Below, piece after piece: positions 62,382 through 64,000 of a DNA stretch of 64,000 bases. Made by a program: the position numbers and the translations under genes. Below the pieces are notes generated by a model. The model was given only the letters and a program-made list of their open reading frames with translations. It did no database searches and was not told the DNA's origin. The stretch's first letter is position 1. Each line of letters opens with the position of its first letter. This DNA is from Variovorax sp. IB41 (GTDB taxonomy: Bacteria; Pseudomonadota; Gammaproteobacteria; Burkholderiales; Burkholderiaceae_C): assembly GCF_016405905.1 (NCBI RefSeq), contig NZ_JAEFCB010000005.1, positions 124,001 to 188,000 of the forward strand, read 5' to 3'.

Positions 62382-62609
62382 GCGGATCACTCCTTGGTGC
62401 AGGGCATTGAGGAAACAAGAAGGGCGACCGACTTGTTCGGATTGCGGATCGAGCGGCGAGTCTAGAAGTTGCGGATTCGAGTGGCAATGACAACGAAGCC
62501 ACGGTTTCTGCCAATGGGCGGCACACCCCGTCGTCTACCAGTTTCTTGGGATAGGCAGCGCCCGCCTCGCTGCATAGCATCCCGTAACTGAACGAAACGG
62601 GACGGGCTT

Positions 62610-64000
62610 GTGATTCAAACGAGGAGTCTGCAGCGCCTTGCTGCGTGGAATGCGGCGTGGGTGTTCGCATGGGTGCTGGCAGCATGCGGTGGTGGAGGAG
62701 GTGGGGGCGGCGGTGGTGGTGGCATCGGTCTGCTGCCCATCGTGCCGGCCACGAGCTTCAGCATCGGCGGCAGCGTCTCGGGCTTGAGCGGCACGCTGGT
62801 GCTGCGCAACAACGGCAAGGGCGATCTCACCCTCCAGGCCGACGGCGCCTTCAGCTTCGCCGACCCGGTGACGGCCGGCAACCCCTATGCAGTGAGCATC
62901 GCCCAACAACCCGAGGGCCAGACCTGCGCGGTGAGTGCGGGCCAGGGCACGGCCACGGCCAACGTCACGGATGTGCGCGTGGCATGCGCGGCCGCCACGC
63001 ACACGGTGGGCGGCACGCTCTCGGGACTGGCTGGTGGAACGCTGGTGCTGCGCAACAACGGCGCGGACGCGTTGAGCCTCACGGCCGATGGCGCTTTCGC
63101 GTTCGCACAGGCGCTGCCCCAAGGCACGATGTACGACGTGACCGTGCACACGCAACCGGCCGGGCAGCTTTGCATGCTCTCCAGCGCCAGCGGCACGGTC
63201 GATGCGGCGGTCGCCTCAGTCGTGGCGCTTTGCGCCGCCGACCCGCTGTCGGTACCGCCGCCGATTCCCGCGCCGCCGACCGTGGGCTATTCGCCCAAGT
63301 CGTTCCTGTTCAGTTGGCCGGCCATCGCCAACGCCACCTACTACCGCCTGGGCGAAGACCCGGGTGCCACAGGCAGCTTCACCGTGCGGGCCGACAACCT
63401 CGGCAGCACCACCTATGCGCTGCAGGACCTGGCACTGACCCAGCCGCCGGCCGCCTGGCGCTATGCCCTGCAGGCCTGCAATGCCAATGGCTGCAGCCCG
63501 TGGTCGCTGCCGGTCACGGCAGATGGCAACAAGGCGATCGGCTATTTCAAGCCAGAGGCCTCCACCGGCATCCGCAACTTCGGTCAAGGCATTGCTTTGT
63601 CCCCCGATGGCAGCTTCATGGCCGTCGGCGCTTCGGCCACCGTGGAACTGTTCACGCGCAGCGGGGGCCGATGGCAATGGGCGCAGACGCTGAGCTTCCA
63701 GGTCGCGAGCTATCCCAGGCCCGTGATCTCGGACGACGGCACGTTGCTGTTGGGCATGTTCGGCCACGATGGCGCGTTTGGCGATCAGGGCCTGGTACAG
63801 GTGTTCTCCAAGACCCCATCGGGCTGGACGCAGGCCGACGAATGGAATCCGCCAGTGCCTCGCTCCCTCGGCAATTTCGGCGCGTTCCTCGGCATCTCGC
63901 GGGACGGCACGGTGGCCGTGGTCGGAGAGTACGTGAGCGCCAAGGGCGGAAGCTTTCACGTGTACCGCAAGACAGGCGGCACGTGGGCCAGAGAGACCAC
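62610..64000 (+). CDS. Surface lipoprotein with repeated beta domains, 3' end outside the window
   Basis: The frame runs from a GTG at 62610 through the window end (463 codons seen). The lipobox LAAC has Cys26, followed by 12 Gly residues. Two similar domains of about 80 residues follow (about 50-129 and 130-210; each begins VSGLSG/LSGLAG, then LVLRNNG and a Cys-bearing end), then a fibronectin-III-like segment (SFLFSWPAIANATYYRLGED), then FG-GAP-like propeller strands (GQGIALSPDGSFMAVGAS). The protein is probably exported to the cell surface. True length is unknown. Confidence 0.78.
   Translation, partial: MIQTRSLQRLAAWNAAWVFAWVLAACGGGGGGGGGGGGIGLLPIVPATSFSIGGSVSGLSGTLVLRNNGKGDLTLQADGAFSFADPVTAGNPYAVSIAQQPEGQTCAVSAGQGTATANVTDVRVACAAATHTVGGTLSGLAGGTLVLRNNGADALSLTADGAFAFAQALPQGTMYDVTVHTQPAGQLCMLSSASGTVDAAVASVVALCAADPLSVPPPIPAPPTVGYSPKSFLFSWPAIANATYYRLGEDPGATGSFTVRADNLGSTTYALQDLALTQPPAAWRYALQACNANGCSPWSLPVTADGNKAIGYFKPEASTGIRNFGQGIALSPDGSFMAVGASATVELFTRSGGRWQWAQTLSFQVASYPRPVISDDGTLLLGMFGHDGAFGDQGLVQVFSKTPSGWTQADEWNPPVPRSLGNFGAFLGISRDGTVAVVGEYVSAKGGSFHVYRKTGGTWARET

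Overview
The window is very GC-rich (roughly two thirds G+C by eye). Its families are typical of soil Betaproteobacteria of the Comamonadaceae: four orphan Bug/TctC-type tricarboxylate-binding proteins, several LysR regulators beside catabolic genes, a MocR regulator, an AtuA-type gene pair and a Burkholderia-type porin. A Variovorax-like organism is the best guess; this is inference from gene content, with no marker gene present. No rRNA, tRNA, CRISPR array or intact insertion sequence was seen.

Layout. (1) 1-13437: a DUF1501 gene cut by the window edge, then a minus-strand two-partner secretion locus. It has a TpsB outer-membrane transporter (11108-12901), a 3009-residue filamentous haemagglutinin-like TpsA (2065-11094) and a SUKH-like protein with an L7/L12-like tail (1123-1872). 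A decayed dsbD fragment lies upstream. (2) 13637-16337: TetR regulator, ketopantoate-reductase-family enzyme and mandelate-racemase-family enzyme, the last two translationally coupled. (3) 16425-27659: mixed housekeeping and stress genes: DUF4303, DUF2130, a methyltransferase, a MocR regulator divergent from an epimerase and cupin, an EmrE-like pump directly followed by an APH(3'')-like kinase, an exported repeat protein, DUF427, a second SMR pump divergent from its likely HxlR regulator, and an HD-domain protein. (4) 27851-31075: LacI regulator, TIM-barrel sugar isomerase and sugar-binding protein without the rest of the ABC transporter. (5) 31329-45145: a catabolic region with a Rieske oxygenase, LysR regulators, porin, amidohydrolase, two Bug proteins, the AtuA pair, a large lipoprotein hydrolase and a flavodoxin-fold reductase. 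(6) 45345-51428: an island of visibly lower G+C and different codon use with an OLD-family nuclease and UvrD-like helicase (class 2 OLD / Gabija-like) and two divergent Mrr-like nucleases, read as an anti-phage defence island. (7) 51628-64000: a small protein with a conserved structured leader, a Bug/cupredoxin/membrane-protein operon, a beta-propeller lipoprotein, an orphan GspC-like protein, a LysR/Bug pair, a RibD-like reductase and the start of a surface lipoprotein.

The least explained signal is a pair of paralogous small-protein loci (20077-20325 and 51628-51897). Both have leaders of about 235 nt sharing three sequence boxes and a GC-rich hairpin whose stem shows compensatory base changes, which suggests an RNA element. 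The second copy sits beside the defence island.
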